Shown piece after piece: positions 56,060-60,000 of a DNA stretch of 60,000 nt. The position numbers and the translations under genes are program-made. A model generated the notes under the pieces. It was given only the letters and a program-made list of their open reading frames with translations. It was not told the DNA's origin and did no database searches. Origin of the DNA: Cryptomeria japonica (Eukaryota; Streptophyta; Pinopsida; Cupressales; Cupressaceae); contig NC_081405.1 of NCBI RefSeq assembly GCF_030272615.1, positions 611,507,065 to 611,567,064 of the forward strand. Reading direction: 5' to 3'. How positions within the stretch are numbered: the stretch's first letter is position 1; every line of letters starts with the position of its first letter.

Positions 56060-57842
56060 ATCGCTCTGGTCCCTTGGAGAGGGACAGGAGCGATCCATGA
56101 TTTTGGTCTAGATTCTTGTGTTTTTAACGTTCAACTCCTTCATTTTCACCTCCCAAATCGATCATCTGGTGGTCCTTCGAATTTGAATGCCTCTCTTGTG
56201 CGAGCAAATGTATCTTATGATCATTATCGCCTTGGTCCCTTGGAGAGGGACAAGAGCGATCCTAAGTTTTTTGCTTGATCTTGGCGACTTTTAAACTTCG
56301 ATCTCCTTTGCAATGTCTCCCCGACGATGTCCTTCGCATTTCCTATCCTCATTTCGTCTTGATCTTTGAAGGAACGTGAGTGTTTTGATAGGATCGCCTT
56401 GGTCCTTGTCCAAAGGACAGGAGCGATCTTGATTTTTTTACGTTCAATATGCATTTTTGACCTTCGATCCTTCGTTGTGATGTTTTCCAAACGCCGTCCC
56501 TTGTCTTGCTTAACCTCGCCTTGGTTCGATTTTGGAGGAATATGAGCGCTTTTGATAGGATCGCCCTGGTCCTTGTCCAAAGGACAGGAGCGATGTGAGG
56601 CCTTTACACCATTTGGCGATATTTGGACGTTCAAAACTCTTGTCTATCACCTTGTTATCATACCATGGACCCTCCATAACATTTGCAATATATTGTCCTT
56701 ATGTGAATTTTGCATGAAATGATCAATACATCTAATATCGCTCTGGTCCCTTCCTGAGGGACAGGAGCGAAGTTCATCATTATGAGCTTGTTCTTGTTTT
56801 TACCAACTTGCAATTATCTTCATTGCGCGGAATGATGTCCTTTCGACCCTCTTGGTAACTCGAAACTTCTTTGTCTTTTGAAATCTACGCCATTATGTAG
56901 GTATCGCTCTGGTCCCTTCCCAAAGGACAGGAGCGATCTGGGTTATAGAGTGCAAATCCTTCCATGTGATGACCTTTGCAACGTTGCGCTTGATGGAAAT
57001 GCCTTGAGATGTCTTCGCCACCCTTCGTCTTGACTTGGATCGGCCTTGAACTTTGGAGGGACGACCTTGAATTTTGGAGGGACGTATCATCACCATTGTA
57101 TCGCCCCGGTCCCTTGGAGAGGGACAGGAGCGATCCATGATTTGTGACCTTCATCTTACTCTGCCAGGTTCCAAGTTTATATTCAACGGAGTCGTCCTTC
57201 TTCACTCTATCCGCCCATGCCTTTACATTGTTTGCAACTTTTGCAAGAAAAGCAATTATATCAAAAATCGCTCTGGTCCCTTCCTGAGGGACAGGAGCGA
57301 ACTAGGCATTTAACACTGTTATGGACGTCCCAAAAATCTTTAATTTATATTCAACGCATTCATCTCATGTTCTCCTTCGTTTTTGAACGTAAACTTGCCT
57401 TGACCCTTGTCTGGATTTTGCAAAATGGAGGAAATCGCTCTAGTCCCTGGGAGAGGGACGAGAGCTACAAGGTACCTCGCCCTGGTCCCTTGGAGAGGGA
57501 CAGGAGCGATTTAGTCAATATAGGTCATTTTCCTTCGTTTTTGCATCTCAAATTATATTCATTTGGCAAAGCATCTTCCTTCGGGCGTCCTCAAATTGTT
57601 AAGTTATCAAAATCTTGCAAGGACAAAACGAAATTTGAATCGTAGCTCCGGTCCTTTACTGAGGGACAGGAGCGATTTTCTTCCTGGAGGCCTTTCTGTG
57701 CTCATGAAAATCTTCAATTTATATTCAATGGAAAGATCTTGTCGTTCTCTATCACTTCAAACGTAAAATTTGTCTGGACTCTGCAAGGATGATGAGATAT
57801 TTGAAATTGAGCTCCCGTCCTTCACTGAGGGACAGGAGCGAT
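56060..57842 (-). repeat. Array of twelve hairpin-bearing repeats, period ~167 bp
   Basis: A 33-36-base near-palindrome (arms ATCGCTCTGGTCCC and GGGACAGGAGCGAT) occurs at 56060, 56226, 56393, 56560, 56737, 56903, 57100, 57267, 57434, 57476, 57641 and 57809. The spacing is 165-168 in eight of eleven intervals; the others are 177, 197 and 42. The spacers are diverged copies of one unit (for example a TTTATATTCAA(C/T)G word recurs), but the hairpin is much better conserved. Pairing gives a stem of up to 16 bp with one G-A mismatch. At one stem position C-G in most copies is T-A in the copies at 56393 and 56560. Confidence 0.93.
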
Positions 57843-58282
57843 TTTGCTCCTACAGGCCAAAATAACAAGATTTTTCACATTTTAACACTTCACAAGGCGA
57901 AAACAAATCAATTCCAATGCCCAGGATCAAACTTCAAAAAAGTCAAAATTTGGTCAAAATATTCAGTCAGACAAAAATTCATATTGACGGTCATCATTTA
58001 GACAAGTTTAAGCTCTGTATGAACATTCCAATTGAAATTTAGACCATTTTGGCGAATTCATTGCATTCAAAATTTGCATTCTAGAAAAGAAGCTCAAAAG
58101 CTCTCAAAAATGACTGGATTTTGGCTTGAAAAGGCAAAATTTAAAACCCTAAGGCTTGGCCCTAAATCCAGACAACTAACTGACTAACAAAACCCTAAAA
58201 CGAAAGCGAAAACGAGCGAAAAAACAAGCAAAAAGAGGGGGTCCCCATTTGCGATGGGGCGATGTGTGAAATGGTCACAACA
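57843..58282 (-). other. Terminal region of the 7.5-kb unit
   Basis: In unit sense it opens TGTTGTGACCATTTCACAC, then CGCCCCATCGCAAATGGGG, an inverted repeat (CCCCAT / ATGGGG), and GACCCCCTC. It continues AT-rich to the hairpin array. No coding sequence. Confidence 0.6.
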
Positions 58283-58287
58283 CTACC

Positions 58288-58890
58288 ACAACTAGAGCAG
58301 CCATATATCTAGATGGTTCATCTCTCTTGATTGTTTTTAAATGACAAAACGCAATTTATTCCCAGCTAATAACTTAGTTTTGTCTTCTGTTTAATCTCTT
58401 TTCTAGCAGTTTCTTGAAAAATGAAATTGTGTCATCTCTAGGAAGTGAGCTAACATTTTAACTCCATTTTTATCAATAATATCCTCTCTTTTGAAAAATG
58501 CAAGTTTTTGCAAGGTCAAAAACACCATTGTTAGATTATGAAAATAACTTACTCACCCACATCAGCATTCTACATTCACGTCATACTTTCTCTTCTTACT
58601 ACTACACCTACAGAAGACATATATCTAAATGATTCAGCTCTCTTAATTGTTTTTATATTAAAAATGCATTTATTCCCAGCTAGTAACTTAGTTTTGTCAT
58701 CTATTCAATTCCTTTTCGAGTACATGTTTCCTGTGGTCTTTTCCTAGCAATTTCTTGCAAAATAAAATCACCGCATGGCTATGAAGTAAGTTATTATTTT
58801 AATTTTTCTCTCTTATCAATATAAATTTGGCCTCACTTTTTTTTAAAAATTATTTCTTGCTGGTCTTGGTACTCTTTGTTCGTCATATGC
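58288..58890. repeat. Tandem host repeats of ~310 bp
   Basis: CATATATCTA(G/A)ATG(G/A)TTC, TTTATTCCCAGCTA(A/G)TAACT and TTAGTTTTGTC(T/A)TCT recur at about 58302/58618, 58359/58670 and 58375/58687. A third, interrupted unit begins before the insertion at ~50690. Confidence 0.85.
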
Positions 58891-59229
58891 TATTCAATTG
58901 CTGATCTTCTTGATACTTACTAGCTACTTTAGGATCTTGCCTATCCAAATTCTCTGTCATATAGATTTTTCCAGAGGTCTTGCATTTGTATTATCTAAAA
59001 CAGATTTACTTGCAAGTATAATAAAGAATCCTCAAATGCAGATCAGCAAGGGAAACAAGGTAACAACTCTAGTTTTTGATAGACCAGCACTGGAGATTAA
59101 AGAGGATTTAGAATTTTCATTACCCTTAGTGCCAGTCTTTGTTGCCATGGGTAGCTTGGAAGTTCAACTGATAGCAAATCAATTTCCACCAGCTTCTGAA
59201 AAGGCCTTTGCCTGTTAAATGGCCTCCTC
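58891..59229. other. Unassigned DNA with a 106-codon open frame
   Basis: The plus frame 58898-59218 contains TTLVFDRPALEIKEDLEFSL but no recognised domain. It overlaps the start of the minus-strand gag-like relic and may be fortuitous. Confidence 0.3.
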
Positions 59230-59800
59230 TGGGGTGCTATCCCCTAATATTCCTTCAGTGTATACAGCAACCTCATCAAGGGTAGATTCTTTAAACCAAT
59301 AAACTTGTGTAACAAAGATTATTGGAGTAGCATGTCACTGCCACTTTGCTTCATAAATTTTTGGGCCATGATATAATCTTCTTGACTGTAGGCCTCAAAA
59401 TAACAAATTCATCCCAAGTGGTGATCTCTTGGTGACCATCCTTATTTTCATCTATTATCATCTCGCCCTTAAACCATTTTCCACCAATCAACAGCTGGTA
59501 CCTCAAAGTGAAATTAGGCAAACTGAATTTTTTGAAACTCAACCACAACGTTTAGTTCTAAAAAACAATTCTACCTCTTTATCCAAACCTTATGATTAAC
59601 ATTGTCATTGACTGTCTCAAACTTAGGAATGACAACTTTCTCTTCATCTTCGATACCCCTCTCCTGTCCCTTGCATAAGGATTCTCCAATTCATCATGTC
59701 GGCCAAATTCTCTCCTTCCATTTTAAGGTGCACACTAACTCGCTTCATCATTGTCAAATTTTATCCCTTTGTTCTCTGTTTTCCATCTATGGGACTAGGG
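59230..59800 (-). pseudogene. Degenerate retrotransposon gag-like relic
   Basis: Minus-strand text reads KVVIPKFETVNDNVNHKVWI, FHFEVPAVDWWKMV and EITTWDEFVIL in order across several stops. These match the G/A-WW and ITWDEF landmarks of retrotrans_gag domains. No LTR or pol nearby, so it is an old fragment of a Ty3/gypsy-like element. Confidence 0.45.
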
Positions 59801-60000
59801 CATATAGAATCCTATTCATGGCCATGATACCACTGTTAATCTTGTTTACAGTTCTCTTGTAAGTTCATTCATTCAACCAATGATGGCTACCTGCACTGAC
59901 GATGACACTTCATATATATATTTGTCTTCTTGTGCGGCTGAGATTGAAGTCACAATTTGTATTTCCCAAAAGGCCACAATAGAGGCTCCAGTACCACTGC
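59801..60000. other. Window end, nothing recognised
   Basis: No feature seen apart from a short TATATATA run near 59914. Confidence 0.4.

Larger units (their letters stand above)
50813..58282 (-). mobile_element. 7.5-kb TG...CA unit with TSD CTACC: candidate giant LTR or novel pol-less element
   Basis: The plus-strand start TGTTGACGTG and end GTCACAACA are flanked by CTACC at 50808-50812 and 58283-58287, and the host tandem repeat continues across the empty site. Within it I find one intact 1,079-codon ORF (minus), a twelve-copy hairpin array, and U3/R-like signals at the low-coordinate end (TATA-like 51675-51682, AATAAA on the minus strand at 51501-51506). I find no second copy of either terminus inside, and no PBS or pol. 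The layout fits a single solo LTR whose U3 holds the ORF and hairpins and whose U5 ends at 50813. A hybrid element with unrelated ends is the main alternative. Confidence 0.75.

Noticed and set aside
56060-57842. CRISPR-like array (regular short repeats with spacers)
   Set aside because: The spacers are themselves diverged copies of one ~167-bp unit, the period is far too long, and the context is a plant retroelement.
57217-58001. Plus-strand open frames over the hairpin array (142, 67 and 70 codons)
   Set aside because: Their recurring SG/RDRS peptides are just the translated hairpin repeats.

Overview
This window looks like intergenic DNA from a large, repeat-rich plant nuclear genome, most likely a gymnosperm such as a conifer. 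That assignment is an inference from the density and nesting of LTR retrotransposons, the long LTRs, the initiator-Met-tRNA primer sites (TGGTATCAGAGC) and the absence of any intact host gene. At least ten transposable-element insertions can be delimited, several by target-site duplications (TSDs) that I could read by eye. The only host-gene sequence recognised is two fragments carried inside an LTR element.

Layout. 1-7233: Element A (+), a pol-less LTR element with a coiled-coil/zinc-knuckle gag and a long accessory ORF, inserted into the integrase of a Ty3/gypsy element (-) at 7234-11859. 12611-14804: a miniature element (-) with two ~1 kb LTRs and a 200-bp interior. 15670-16173: a LINE-like retroinsertion with a 19-bp TSD. 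~16826-23895: Element B (-), a decayed relative of Element A that carries the same accessory ORF. 25481-26902: solo LTR. 28360-28572: tRNA-headed SINE. 28962-32225: Element C (+), a copia-type element carrying fragments of an MCTP C2 domain and a CCT-beta chaperonin. 33125-42100: a LINE (-) split by a nearly complete copia element (33646-40137, TSD AACAC). 43176-43573: a hAT-type MITE with a perfect 8-bp TSD. 45246-45920 and 46085-47498: solo LTRs. 47504-48700: copia RT relic. 50813-58282: a 7.5-kb unit with TG/CA ends and TSD CTACC. It carries an intact 1,079-codon ORF and twelve hairpin repeats about 167 bp apart. 59230-59800: a gag-like relic.

The most interesting system is a family of pol-less elements (A, B and the 50.8-58.3 kb unit) that share a large accessory protein: an N-terminal globular region, a charged or Lys-rich middle and a helical C-terminus. 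They would need reverse transcriptase and integrase supplied in trans. In the 50.8-58.3 kb unit I could find no LTR pair, PBS or pol. It reads best as one giant LTR with the ORF inside U3, or as a novel composite. Several LTR families in the window share two dyad-symmetric motifs, a U3 palindrome and a U5 hairpin whose stem differs between families but stays paired.

Most coding regions are broken by frameshifts or stops, and boundaries without a TSD are approximate.
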